This document shows, one piece after another, positions 1 through 9,579 of a stretch of 64,000 nt of DNA. The notes under the pieces are model-generated. The model searched no databases, was not told the DNA's origin, and saw nothing but the letters and a program-made list of their open reading frames with translations. The position numbers were made by a program, and so were the translations under genes. Within the stretch, counting starts at the first letter, position 1; each line of letters opens with the position of its first letter. Origin of the DNA: Diphasiastrum complanatum (Eukaryota > Streptophyta > Lycopodiopsida > Lycopodiales > Lycopodiaceae); contig CM055096.1 of the NCBI GenBank assembly GCA_029204225.1, positions 60,178,957 through 60,242,956 on the forward strand, given 5' to 3'.

Positions 1-738
1 TTTGCTTTACCATGGAAGTCCTCCAAGGCTTTCAAATTTTCGTCGAGTTGAGACTGCATCTTTTCCAGTTGCATCTGCTACTTTTGACCAAGTTTCTCGA
101 ACTCGTTGTCGATTATCTTCTCTATAGTAGCATTGATATTTGTTGATGCAATGGTGTGGATGTTGTTGTGGTTTGCCCTGAGATATAAGACAAAATTCCA
201 ACATTTGGTTCATCGTCATAATCTTCATCCTCCTCATGAATTAGATCGTCCATAGCGCTATGTATCGTAGCGTATTCATTATGGTGTTTCAACTCGCATC
301 TAATCTATGTAGGTAGACCTGCTAAAAACCACATAATCAAAGCATCGTCATTGATTAGATCGGGATCACACTCAGATCTTACATGTTTAAGCCGTTCAAT
401 ATAACCTTGTACTACCTCTCTCTTTCCCATTTTAATTTTACTTAAAAGGAGAAAGGGATCTTCCATAAATTTCTTGGGCTTAAATCTTGTAATGAGAGTG
501 GCTTCAACCACTTCCCAACCTTGATGTTCTATTCCTCTTGGTTATAAAACCAATCCTGAGCAGCTCCAGTTAAGGCCATAAGGAATAACCTGAAGTTTAT
601 CTTGTAGAAATACTTCGCCATAAATCCTACATGATTCAGAAAAGATCTGGAGAAATCTAATGGGATCAGATAACCCATTGTACTTTGGTATCTTCGGTTT
701 TCCCAACATCGGAGTGTCTGAAGTGTCCCGACGATCAT
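1..738 (-). pseudogene. Ty3/gypsy-type gag remnant
   Basis: The minus strand encodes pieces of a retrotransposon capsid protein. One piece (738-529) ends in LTGAAQDWFYNQEE, the typical end of the first half of a Retrotrans_gag domain. After a frameshift near 511-531 the protein continues as GWEVVEATLITRFKPKKF and then IERLKHVRSECDPDLINDD, ending in FLAGLP, which is the usual second half. A further minus reading frame at 237-7 probably continues the gag but has no recognisable motif. At least one frameshift and no start codon in a plausible place make this a dead fragment. It enters from the left window edge, so its protease and polymerase, if any, lie outside. Superfamily is inferred from the gag type; the identification as gag is firm. 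Confidence 0.75.
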
Positions 739-1249
739 CGAAGGTCCTTATTCAAAATAGAGCAAGCTCGGCATCCACGTCATTGACATCGAAGTCTCTG
801 ACGTCTCCGTCATTGAAGTCATGGATATCTTCTCAAGAGCAGCTCGACATCGAAGTCTTCGACTTCTCAACTAAATTGACTTAGCAGCATGGTGCCTTAA
901 TCCCATTTTGTAAAGTACAAAACCTTAATTAGAGGTCACTAACAGAGCAAGGCGGTTACAACCCAAAGCAGCGATGGTGCCTAATATCCACTCTTCTCTC
1001 TACTAATCATGCATGACCGACTGCTCTCATATACATCTATCATTGTCATGATAAGATCAGTAGATCAGAATAAAGAGTGTAAGATAGAGTGGTAATAAAA
1101 AAAATGAAAGCAAGAGCACAATAATTCGTTCTTCCTCTTTGATATACCAAAGTATTGTTTCAGAAAAAATGCGCCTTGTATCTGCATTCAGACTTGTACT
1201 ATTTGTGATTATAGAATTCCTAATCCAACAATCTGAATCATCTAGTACT

Positions 1250-1425
1250 TGGTCGAATGCATTATCATTTTGTTCTGATTCATCGATTCATGCCATGCAG
1301 ATAGATTATTCTTATATTAGATATTGATATGACTGATAATTTTGTGCTGATAATAAGCTCTAGCTCTTGATTAGATAACGCTTCTACAAAGCGCATTATT
1401 TTTGTGTTTGCGTATAGAATCTTTA
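1250..1425 (+). repeat. Dispersed repeat, inverted partner of 11930-12095
   Basis: About 170 bp here match the reverse complement of 11930-12095, for example TTTTGTGCTGATAATAAGC and CTCTAGCTCTTGATTAGATA. At the second site the sequence is joined to a copia gag fragment, so the repeat is probably a piece of copia LTR or leader. The right edge here abuts a GA tract and a poly-G run. Confidence 0.6.
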
Positions 1426-1437
1426 CTAGTAGATGTT

Positions 1438-1472
<35 letters not shown>

Positions 1473-1483
1473 GGGGGGGGGGG
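1438..1483. repeat. GA microsatellite followed by a G22 run
   Basis: A GA dinucleotide array passes directly into an uninterrupted run of 22 G (1462-1483), which forms the left border of the GC-rich fold-back. A pure G run this long is rare in an AT-rich plant region and may also be imprecise in the assembly. Confidence 0.9.
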
Positions 1484-1818
1484 CGCCCGGCCATTCAGGG
1501 CATGACGGATCGGGGCCCATGGGCCCGATGGGAGACACCTGCCCCCCCTAGCCAGGTGGCCCCACCCCAGCGTCGCGTTGGTGGGCATGCGCGCCCTGAT
1601 AGCTGCTGGCTTCCCCGAGGGGGCGCCGCCTACATGGCCCAAGCACGGGGTGGAGCACCCCCTCGGGGGCACCGGCAGCTAATGGGGCGTGCTAGTGCAC
1701 GCCCGCCAGCGCAACCTTGGGGTGGGGGGGTGGGGCCACCTAGCCCAGGGGGGCAGGTGTCCCGCATCAGGCCCATGGGCCCCAAATGGGGCCCATGCCC
1801 TGAAGGCTGCCCCCCTCT
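1484..1818. repeat. Long GC-rich fold-back (imperfect palindrome)
   Basis: The left arm reads CATTCAGGGCATG, GGGCCCATGGGCCCGATG, GACACCTGCCCCCC and GGTGGCCCCACCCC. The right arm, reverse complemented, gives the same series in the same order. The pairing continues inward (AGCTGCTGGCTTCCCCGAGG against AGCTGCCGGTGCCCCCGAGG) to a centre near 1645. The whole block can form one hairpin of roughly 335 nt. It contains reading frames on both strands, but they are consequences of high GC and not genes. It resembles the shorter fold-backs at 4271, 5214 and 5695 in base composition and design. Confidence 0.8.
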
Positions 1819-2047
1819 TTTTTTTTTATCTTGAATTGTTGTTTTTTTTTTCAAGTTAAAACATTATCTTATCTTAAGGTATTTTTTTTTTCAACTTAAA
1901 ACATTGTGGATTGTAAAAAAATTTGCACCATATTTTCACTTTAATTTTGTTTTTTTTTTTCAAGACTCCTCTCACACTCTTTATCCTCTCTTTTTGTGTC
2001 ATTTATTGTTTAGGAAAATCTAGTCTTATTATACTTGGTTGCCCAAG

Positions 2048-2412
2048 TTTACCACTCAGGAAGCCTATGTGGCAATTGTTATAGGGTCTTTTTACGATCT
2101 AGAACTCCTCTAATGACATGAAGTTGTTTGGTTATGACAGTTTTTTGCAGAGATTGACTTCAGCAGGACTCGAGGGTATCATATTTTGTGATAGCCAGAG
2201 TGGCAGACAACTTGTAAAAAATCACGTTTATCATGCTAGGACTAAGCACATAGAAATTAAATATTACTTCTTAGTAATGAACTTAAAATAGCAATGTAGT
2301 GCCATAGATCATATAGATGATGTTCTTACAAAACCTTTGAGTAAGGACAAGTTTGAGGTTTTTAGAAATAAGCTTTTTGTTTTTGACATTGAGAATAAAC
2401 TTAAGCTTTAGG
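2048..2412 (+). pseudogene. Ty1/copia RNase H C-terminal remnant
   Basis: The plus strand encodes the end of a copia polyprotein: TTQEAYVAIVIGSFYDLELL, then IIFCDSQSGRQLVKNHVYHA with the conserved D of the CDSQS motif, then RTKHIEIKYYF and IDHIDDVLTKPLSKDKF, ending NKLKL followed by a stop. Double stops after LELL and one before QCSAIDH break the frame, so this is dead. The stop is followed at once by a purine-rich GGGAGAG and TGTTAGAATT, which is the expected polypurine tract and 3' LTR start. Upstream pol domains are missing; sequence before 2040 is low-complexity T-rich. Confidence 0.85.
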
Positions 2413-2440
2413 GAGAGTGTTAGAATTGAAAGCCTAAGTT
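2410..2440 (+). other. Copia polypurine tract and 3' LTR start
   Basis: GGGAGAG followed by TGTTAGAATTG directly downstream of the copia pol stop codon marks the polypurine tract and the first bases of the 3' LTR (TG start at 2419). The LTR right end could not be located; it probably runs through 2500-2750, where no gene is seen. Confidence 0.6.
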
Positions 2441-2913
2441 TATCGCGTTGGTATAGTACTTTTTGTTTTTGGTTGTCTTAATGATAACCACAATATGCCA
2501 TGTACGTGCCTCGTAGCGGCACACGTGTCAGGACTTGGTCCTGTCGATGTCAGCCTTGCCTTGCAGGACTACCCCGAGGAGAAGACTCAATGTATATATT
2601 GACTAGCTCTTTTGAGAATGTAATAGACACATTTCTTTTAGTTGCTTGTGAATTGCTTGGTATTTTGTTTAGTTTGCTCTATTTTTGGCTTATGTTGTCA
2701 AGTAGCATACTACATGTACATACATAGAAGATCATGTCAATTCTAATCTTAAAAAAACATGAAGATTTGATTTGAGTTCTTTGCTTGTGACATCTCTTGA
2801 AATTTGTTTGGAAGGCATAAATTTGGCATAAAATTAAGCCTATGTGGTCAAATGTGTGGTCATTTGAAAGCCAAGAAGTACTCTACTCCTTTTGAACGTA
2901 GTGGTTTGTTGGA

Positions 2914-3007
2914 ATCTATGTCTAGAAAATTCTGGGTTCTAGTGGTTGATAACAAAGAAATGACATTGCAACAAACCACTAGAAACTAGAACTTTCTAGA
3001 CATAGAT
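2914..3007. repeat. 34-bp inverted repeat hairpin
   Basis: ATCTATGTCTAGAAAATTCT at 2914 pairs with the reverse complement of the segment ending at 3007; each arm is 34 bp with about four mismatches and the loop is 26 bp. No coding or transposon terminus is evident around it. Confidence 0.75.
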
Positions 3008-3816
3008 GAACTTTCTAGAAGTACTTTATAGATTGAGTGACGATGCTTTATTTCACTTTATGCCATTTGTTGTAGCTTTACACATTGGAAGTGTGTGATT
3101 GCTTCTAAAAATAGAATAATGGACTTTTAATGTAGTTTCAAAATCAATCATGCTGTAACTCAATGAAAAACGAACATTCTTCTCGTTTGGCTGTAGTGAG
3201 AACAACGGTAGTAGTTTACCATTTGCTTTCTTACTAAGATTCCAAAAAATAAAGTTTTGTAAATGCATGAATTCTTATGGATGTGAGAGAATTTTAAGGC
3301 TCCCATACGGGAGAGACACATGAAGTTTCTCATAATAGGAGTTATGCTTCTTGGTTTCCAAGGGAAGCTCTAACTTGGGAGCAAACAAACTTTGGATGCC
3401 AAGATAACCAACTAGGCCAACACGTTGTTCATAAGAGAAGTTATGACGAGAGTGCATCTTAAATCTTTGATAACCTGCAAAACAAGCGTAAACATTACTT
3501 AGAGAGATTAAGAGACAAATCAGCCTGGACTAAAAGGAGGCCTGCTGGTGGTCAGAGGACTGGCTGTAGGCGCTCTTCCATTTTTCAGAGGAATTTGGGT
3601 AAGCTGTAGGCGCGTTCTGTCCATGTTATAGATCTGTTCTAGCACGGAAATCAAGGCTGCAGGGGCACCTCGCTCTAATGTCCTGTTGGAGCTGTCTAGG
3701 TGGTTGAATGTAGTCGAAATGCAAGCGCTTTCAGCACGGAAATTCGGACTACACGAGGCATCCCTCTGATACTCTGCACATGCTCTCCAGGCGGTCGAAA
3801 ACTGGAGCTCCGAGAG

Positions 3817-3820
<4 letters not shown>
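3008..3820. other. No recognisable gene
   Basis: A 60-residue minus reading frame at 3457-3275 has an even amino-acid composition and follows an AG that could be a splice acceptor, but I recognise no family and see no partner exons. Short repeated phrases about a GCTGTAGGCG motif occur near 3560-3610. Nothing else is supported. Confidence 0.4.
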
Positions 3821-3861
<41 letters not shown>

Positions 3862-3940
3862 GCCGAGTCCAGCTCATGGGCCTGGAGTCTGGACCCTCCA
3901 CCAAGCTACCCATGCCCTCCTAATGCCTTGTGCTGAGGTG
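3821..3940. repeat. CT array plus conserved tail (composite repeat unit 1)
   Basis: A (CT)n tract at 3821-3857 is followed by a tail beginning TGCCGAGTCCAGCTCATGGG and continuing CTGGACCCTCCACCAAGCTA. The same tail follows the CT tracts at 5350 and 5832. Unlike those two, this copy has no GC-rich fold-back on its left side. Confidence 0.8.
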
Positions 3941-3970
3941 TCCATCCAATTTTTTCTTGTAGGAAACTGT

Positions 3971-4060
3971 TATTCTCTCTCTTCTCTCCGGTGGAATTCC
4001 CTTTCTCTCTCCTCTCTCCGGTGAAATGCACGTTCTCTCTCCTCTCTCCGGTAAAATGTG
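3971..4060. repeat. Three tandem copies of a 30-bp unit
   Basis: Units start at 3971, 4001 and 4031; each contains TTCTCTCTCCTCTCTCCGGT followed by GAAATG or a close variant. The register is exact, with a few substitutions. The purpose is unknown; it is pyrimidine-rich like the CT arrays nearby. A 25-base A run follows at 4167-4191. Confidence 0.85.
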
Positions 4061-4270
4061 CATGTGCTATGTGGGAGCCTGTCATTGGCTGTCCACATCC
4101 ACATTCATCCACATTTCACGACAAACATAAAAAAATTTGCGAAAAAAAAAACGGCCAAAAAAACCGAAAAAAAAAAAAAAAAAAAAAAAAATTGGTCCAC
4201 GTGTACGGCCGTATGGCCATACTGTATGGCCAAAAAACGAAGGAAAAAAAAAAACCTTCGCACAATGGCA

Positions 4271-4380
4271 TTACGTAGGGGAAGGCCCAAAGCCCTCGGG
4301 CCTTCGTTGCTGGTCGGGGCCTGCCCTCAGGCTCCCACCCTCGGGCAAGGGCCCTCACGCAGGGCCTTCCCCCCATGTAA
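4271..4380. repeat. GC-rich fold-back element b
   Basis: The left arm begins ACGTAGGGGAAGGCC and the reverse complement of the right end begins ACATGGGGGGAAGGCC. The interior (GGGCCTGCCCTCAGGCTCC and its partner) also pairs. Just outside the right end is GTAAAGCACTATCAAAAAAA, whose reverse complement matches the sequence outside the left end of the fold-back at 5214. That shared outer sequence suggests a real terminal inverted repeat. Confidence 0.7.
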
Positions 4381-4700
4381 AGCACTATCAAAAAAATTTG
4401 TGTATTTAGAAGAACTGTTATATGGCATAATTTGACAACTGTACAACACAACTATCGGAGGAACCTTACATTTGTGTAAGGTATCTCCACAAAGACAGTT
4501 TCACCGCAAAGGTAAATTGATAAAAATTTTACCAACTGTAAATGGAAAATGATAGGCTGACAAGCAGAAATTCAAAATGGGATTCCCTGCAGCCTACAGA
4601 AAATGCCCACACATTGTTTAACAACAATTACTTGAACTTTGAATTCCTTATTGACACTATGCGAGTCATACTTCCTCTTGTAATTTGCTGGCTGTGATCA

Positions 4701-4963
4701 GATGGTGCATGCAGATATGGCAACCTCTACAGCTAGGGTTACGGTACAAATATAGCAACACTCAGCACCGTACTGTTCAACAATGGTGCAGCTTGTGGAG
4801 GATGCTACAAAATCAAGTGTTGGAACGATACCCAGTGGTGCAACCCTGGATTTCCATCTGTGTTTCTTACAGCTACAAATTTATGCCCTCCAAACGACGC
4901 CCTTCTGAATGACAATGGAGGTTGGTGCAACGTTCCCAAAGAGTTCATATGTCACAGCCAGCG
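4701..4963 (+). pseudogene. Alpha-expansin pseudogene fragment
   Basis: The plus frame from 4701 reads DGACRYGNLYS, a TAG stop, then GYGTNIATLSTVLFNNGAAC, GGCYKIKCWND, TQWCNPGFPSV, FLTATNLCPPNDALLND and NGGWCNVPKE. This is the N-terminal double-psi beta-barrel half of a plant expansin, with the expected cysteines and the NNG, TATN.CPP and GGWC motifs. The stop replaces the usual glutamine of YSQGYG (CAG to TAG). After VPKE the expected HFDLSQP is broken by a small deletion and frameshift. The signal peptide, the catalytic-like HFD motif and the C-terminal pollen-allergen-like domain are missing. Expansins loosen cell walls in growing tissue; this copy cannot. It sits between two GC-rich fold-backs, so repeat insertion may have broken the gene. 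Confidence 0.9.
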
Positions 4964-5010
4964 TTCTCTCAAATCGTTTTTTGAGTTCACCGAATTTTGC
5001 TGTCAATAGC

Positions 5011-5140
5011 GCCCTGCAGCTTAATAAAATGCGCCCCTCCATCGCCCTACAACCTGCATAAAATGGCGCTCCATCCCCTCCATCGCCATGCAGCCTACAG
5101 AAAATGTCTCCATCCCCTCCATCGCCCTGCAGCAGAAAAC
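5011..5140. repeat. Tandem repeat, about 33-41 bp unit
   Basis: Units begin GCCCTGCAGC or a variant at 5011, 5044, 5085 and 5124, each with an ATAAAATG/AGAAAATG core and a CCATCCCCTCCATC end. A related phrase, CCTGCAGCCTACAGAAAATG, occurs at about 4586, left of the expansin remnant. Confidence 0.8.
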
Positions 5141-5213
5141 GCGGTGAAAACCTCACGAACAGTTAAAAAAACGTATTCACTTCTACGTCGAGTAAAAAAG
5201 TGGGGTTTAAATT

Positions 5214-5346
5214 TTTTTTGATAGTGACTTTATGCAGGGGAAGGCCCACGGGCAGGGGCCTTCCGCGTTTGGAGGCGCCCTCTGGGCTGCCGCCCTCGGG
5301 CGCCTCAAAATGCAGAAGGCCCCCGCCCTGGGGCCTTCCCCTATAC

Positions 5347-5400
<54 letters not shown>

Positions 5401-5450
5401 CATGGCCTGGACCCTCCACCTAGCTACCCATGCCTCGTAATGCTATGTGC
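5214..5450. repeat. Composite repeat unit 2: fold-back c, CT array, tail
   Basis: Three parts in order. First, a near-perfect GC-rich palindrome at about 5231-5348 (GGGGAAGGCCCACGGGCAGG against GGGGAAGGCCCCAGGGCGGG from the other strand). Second, a (CT)n tract at 5350-5397. Third, the tail GGCCTGGACCCTCCACCTAG also seen after 3857 and 5885. Outside the left arm is TTTTGATAGTGACTTTATGC, matching the inverted outer end of the fold-back at 4271. Confidence 0.8.
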
Positions 5451-5577
5451 TCTGGTTCTCTTTGTATTTTGCAGGCACCTCCACTCGCACAATTTTTAAC
5501 CACAATTGCAGTGCCACAATAGTTGGAAAAGCCATGAAAAGCCAACTGTCTTGCTAAGACATTCTACTGAAATCCAC

Positions 5578-5685
5578 CATGACAGCTGACTTACTAGCTT
5601 ATTATGCCAGAATAGCCACCCTTGACAGCTGGCTTACTAGCCTATTCTACCAAAATGGCCACCCTTGACAGCTGGCACTTCACCC
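5578..5685. repeat. Tandem repeat of about 43 bp
   Basis: The phrase TTGACAGCTGGCTTACTAGC and its neighbours recur two and a half times, with spacing close to 43 bp, immediately before fold-back d. Confidence 0.75.
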
Positions 5686-5694
5686 TCGCACCCA

Positions 5695-5828
5695 TTATGC
5701 AGGGAAAGGCCTCTAGCCCTGGGGCCTTTCGTGTTGGTCAGGGCCTGCCCTTGGGCTCCCGCCCTCGAGCAAGTCCCTCCCAACACGGAAGGCCCTTGGA
5801 CAGGGCCTTCCCCCCCACGTCTCTCTCC

Positions 5829-5887
<59 letters not shown>

Positions 5888-5945
5888 GCCGAGTCCAGCT
5901 CATGGGCCTGGACCCTCCAGCGAGCTAACCCATGCCATTATAACT
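5695..5945. repeat. Composite repeat unit 3: fold-back d, CT array, tail
   Basis: A GC-rich palindrome at 5695-5820 (left arm TATGCAGGGAAAGGCC; right arm reverse complement GTGGGGGGGAAGGCCCTG) is followed by a (CT)n tract at 5832-5885 and the tail TGCCGAGTCCAGCTCATGGG. This is the most complete match to unit 1 in the tail. The shared order hairpin-CT-tail shows a dispersed family and not chance proximity. Confidence 0.8.
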
Positions 5946-6404
5946 TTCTCAGCTTAGACCTACACAAACATTTGGCGGAACAAAAGTAAATATGAGATGT
6001 CATTGGATATCAAGTTGTGTAAGCTATGTAATAACAAATTTAAGCAACTTAATTGCTCAATGGTTATTTGTATTCTTGAAATTTTTGAAGGATCAAAGTT
6101 TTACCACACTAAAATCAACATTGTTTTTGAGAAATTCAATGAGTTTTTTTTTGTTCCTTCCACCGAGCAAATTTTTACATTTAGAGAGGCGTAAGTCTTG
6201 TCTCCCGAGTTGCAACTGGCTTCTCCAGTTGTTGGAGGTTACAACTGGCTTCTGTAGCTATTGGGTGTCCGATTGACACGAGCCAATTATTATACACTCT
6301 CAAAAAGGGGGTTTTGGAATCTCACCAAAGTAATCAGCAACATGATAATAAAATGCACAACCTTTGCAATCTATAAATTACCATAACTTGGGGTACCAAC
6401 CATA

Positions 6405-6650
6405 TGCCTTTATAGAGGAGACAAAATATAAATGTCCCAAAGGCATTGAAGATTGGATTGATAGGAGTAGATGTTCTTGTCGAAAATGTATTTACGTTTT
6501 ATTAATTGCCAAATGGGCAACCATGAATTGGACATTTATGTCAAAGGATTCATGGATCATTTGACTAAAGTGCCACTTTTGATAAAGAATTCGTCAATGG
6601 CAATTTATTTTTGGATTTTTCATCAAGTTATCAAAACAAATGTAATGTGC
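6405..6650 (+). pseudogene. Possible CACTA transposase-associated domain fragment
   Basis: The plus frame gives GIEDWIDRSRCSCRKC and, in the next frame, MGNHELDIYVKGFMDH. Together they resemble the small cysteine-rich domain (CxCxxC, then a helix ending in xVKGFM) found at the start of CACTA transposases. A frame change between the halves and no downstream transposase mean it is a remnant. The similarity is modest; a chance match is possible. Confidence 0.35.
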
Positions 6651-7401
6651 TACATATACTTGAGAATGCTATTTGCATGGCAAAAGTGTATGATAGTACC
6701 ATGGAAGATCCGTGATACATAATAGTAGAAAGCCTAAGAACAAAATAAATGATGAATTACTCCCATCATAAGAAAAAGAAAAAGAAATCAATGGCAAATG
6801 ATAAATTGTTGGCACAAGATATAGTTGATTTCCGTTGGACCAAGACATGAAACTGAAAGCCAATAAGTCAAAGTCATGGTGCCAAGAAGCACTTATGATT
6901 GGTTTCAAGGCCACCAACACAAGCTGGTAATGCTTTATGGTAAGGGGAACCAAAACCTAGGCATGGATTCTTAGAGCTAGCTGAGCATTCAAATTTCTAT
7001 TTGTCAAATACATGCCTCCCCATAGTCTTGAAACTTGACATTGTCTGAATTTTTTTTTTGTAGACTTAGAATGTTTTTGGGGCTTCAAGGCCTAAAAATT
7101 TTAATTCCAATTTTGTGCATGAGCTCCGAGAGCTATATAGGCCCGAACTTGAGTTCCTGCTCTAGCTCAACTTCTTTGGCTTAACAAGTTCATCTTAGAC
7201 TTGCTTTGGAACTGGCCTGATCATCCATCAGAGTCTTCTGATAGCTACATGCTCATATTAAATCAATCATTGGCCTTAATATACAAGCAAATGGCTCATT
7301 TAAAAGTTTGAGACCATGAATTAGATCTACTTTACTTCATGGATAAAAAATGCCAACAAAAAAAAACATAGATAGAACTTTTTTAATGTAAAACCTGCGA
7401 C

Positions 7402-7420
7402 CACTACAAGAAAGCGGAGG
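7402..7420 (+). repeat. CACTA-type terminus
   Basis: CACTACAAGAAAGCGGAGG matches the usual CACTA/En-Spm terminal form CACTACAAGAAA. It would be the left (3') terminus of the minus-strand CACTA remnants at 8.1-8.6 kb. No matching inverted end was found to the right. Confidence 0.5.
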
Positions 7421-8298
7421 TTTTCCAGCACTATTTTGAAGCATTTTTGAGAAGATAGCCAAAAACATGGGTACAAGGGTGGTCAATGGTGCAAGGCTTT
7501 TGTGCGTTGACTAATGATATATACCTCAAAATTATTCTTTGTATAATCCTTGTGATAGGCATCTTTTGTCAATGAATATTTCAAGGTATATACCATCAGT
7601 AATAAAAAATTGCAGCCCCTAAAGTAAGCCTTGGCATAGTATAGAATTGATTCTGATTTGGATTTTATGAAAATATGCTTATCAACACATGGAATTTGAT
7701 TTTCTATAAACATTAGGAGCCAATCACACAAGTGGAAACCAGAATGTGATAATATACTATATTACAATATGATGATCAAATGTACTCATTATCACACATA
7801 ATGTATTTTGTGTCATGCCAATTAATAAAATAAATGAGTAGAAGAATTAATATAATTAGCAACAATATAGCAAGTTGTAGTACATTAATATTTTGAATCA
7901 TTTATTCATCATCTGATATTGCATCAACATCGTCGACATCATTTGTTACGATATGATCATGCGACAAAATTGCCAAACTAAATGAGTCTGTCTAACTCTA
8001 CCCAGATATCTCCTATGACTTCATTATTAATAAGCTGCTCTTCAATGGCTAATGGTGATGGTGACAACAAGATCAATAATCATGAAAAGAATGTGGCACA
8101 TCAAAGTCCTCCAATAGATCCAGAGACATATCATCTTCATCTTGTTTAGGTAGTACAATTGGCCGCATGTCATCCACAACATCTCTATCCTCAAATATTC
8201 TTTTAGTATGAGGAGCAACTTGAATCACATACGACCATTATTATGAGATTTGAGTGGTCGAGGTGAAAGGCCACCTATAATTATTAGCATAAACACTA
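7421..8298 (-). other. CACTA 3' region, degenerate
   Basis: Between the terminus and the transposase fragment the minus strand has short acidic stretches (around 8080-8170, QDEDDMSLDLLEDFDVPHS) like the acidic tails of CACTA transposases, with many stops. No intact gene is visible. Confidence 0.3.
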
Positions 8299-8604
8299 TT
8301 AATAACTATGATTTACCTTCATAGCTTGGGGTCTTCGACCAACAAGTCCATCATGTAGAAGGTGGTGATTACTTGGAAGGTAATGAGTGTGACCCTCATA
8401 TACCATCTTTCTAAGATGTTGTGAGTGATGTGCTATAGTCCGCATCAAAATATCCTTCATTGTGAAGTCTCTTTGTTTACGTGGCCTTGAAATATTGGTC
8501 ACTTGAATTCCTTGCCACAAGATCTTAAGCTCTTCTATCAAGGGAGCCATATATGCATAGATATTTTTTTGCCTTGTACTTGTTGAAATAAGAAAGACAA
8601 GCAT
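8299..8604 (-). pseudogene. CACTA (TNP2-like) transposase fragment
   Basis: The minus frame encodes YMAPLIEELKILWQGIQVTN and then RKQRDFTMKDILMRTI, the standard PLIEELKxLWxGxxV block of plant En/Spm transposases. It then jumps to HSQHLRKMVYEGHTHYLPSN. The intervening zinc-binding stretch (normally GYxxCPxC) is deleted. No catalytic residues can be confirmed. This part belongs upstream of the block at 14970-15371 in a normal protein but lies downstream of it here, so the two come from different copies or a rearranged one. Confidence 0.85.
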
Positions 8605-8633
8605 AAAGTGTTTCTTCTTTATACCTAGCCAGG

Positions 8634-8750
8634 GAACTCATACACATAAGAAAAATAGCAATTTATCACAAGAATCCACTATGTCATTACCAAAATGCAA
8701 AAATGGATGTAGAACTCCATACATATATCTTCCATAAGAATGAATGCTAG
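8634..8750. repeat. Direct repeat, partner at 31736-31852
   Basis: ACTCATACACATAAGAAAAA and ACCAAAATGCAAAAATGGAT and TTCCATAAGAATGAATG occur in the same order at both sites. Here the segment lies beside the CACTA transposase fragment, probably a CACTA intron. Confidence 0.8.
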
Positions 8751-8860
8751 TACAATTCCAGCATCAAAATGATTCAAAACGATGTAACTAGTTTCACCAT
8801 ATCTTGACAATTTGCACACATTCACATGAAATTGCTCAAACATCAGATTGAACAACTAAA

Positions 8861-9280
8861 TTAAACCTGGACAACACTTTCTTGCTGCTCCCTTGACTTT
8901 AATTGAGCCTTCAATAGCCTACAAATATATACCCAAAGTATCTTTGCCACCCAGTCGCACTTTTTGCATATTTTGCCACTACCTGGATAATCATTTGGAT
9001 ATGTTAATGTTACATAGCTGCTAAATCTGCAAAGAGAATTTCGCAAAGGATTCTTTGTTCTCGCTTGCCAGTGCTTGTAGGCAGTTCTCATCATGGTCTT
9101 GTTAGCCAATCCATGAGTATACCATGAGGTTACAAAATTTCTTTTTATTCCATTAGGAACATGTAGTACATACTTCCGTAAGGAACTTAGTGCAACATGG
9201 AAGATTTGATTAAAAAAAGATGTTCGAAGAGATGTTTGAGCATGATTTTTTAGTGCTTTTTCCAGAGTCCCGAGAAACAC
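8861..9280 (-). pseudogene. Unrecognised 139-codon minus reading frame, possibly CACTA C-terminal
   Basis: The frame begins MFLGTLEKALKNHAQTS, which is loosely like the MGxLKxYVxNxARPEGS segment of the CACTA transposase C-terminal domain. The rest (WYTHGLANKTMMRTAYKHWQ, then a CKKC pair) does not match anything I know. Composition is protein-like and the frame is open for 420 bp. It sits between CACTA and copia debris. I give it as a probable transposon fragment of uncertain family. Confidence 0.3.
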
Positions 9281-9579
9281 ACATAAGATTTATTCATTCG
9301 CTCCAATGGAGGATTTAAAGTCCTCACTTGGCGAAAGCACTTTCTGCTTTCTTTTGACATACTAATGGAATTCATACAGCTTGACATGCCTTAATTCACT
9401 CGATACGTGTCTAATAAATGTGCTTCTACCATTATTATATCCATAATTTATCAATGGATCCAACACAAATGTGCATGATTTGAAAGGATAGGCCCAAAGG
9501 ACATGAATGAATGGGTGGGGAACTTATTGCTAGTACACTTATGCTAAGGAATCGTGATACTCTAGAACTTGTAAAAATC

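Noticed and set aside
1280-1854. Proline/glycine-rich reading frames in the GC island at 1.3-1.85 kb
   Set aside because: They exist on both strands of a palindrome and show no protein signature.
4116-4451. Phe-rich and Lys-rich frames around 4.1-4.4 kb
   Set aside because: Produced by poly-A/poly-T runs; no gene signature.
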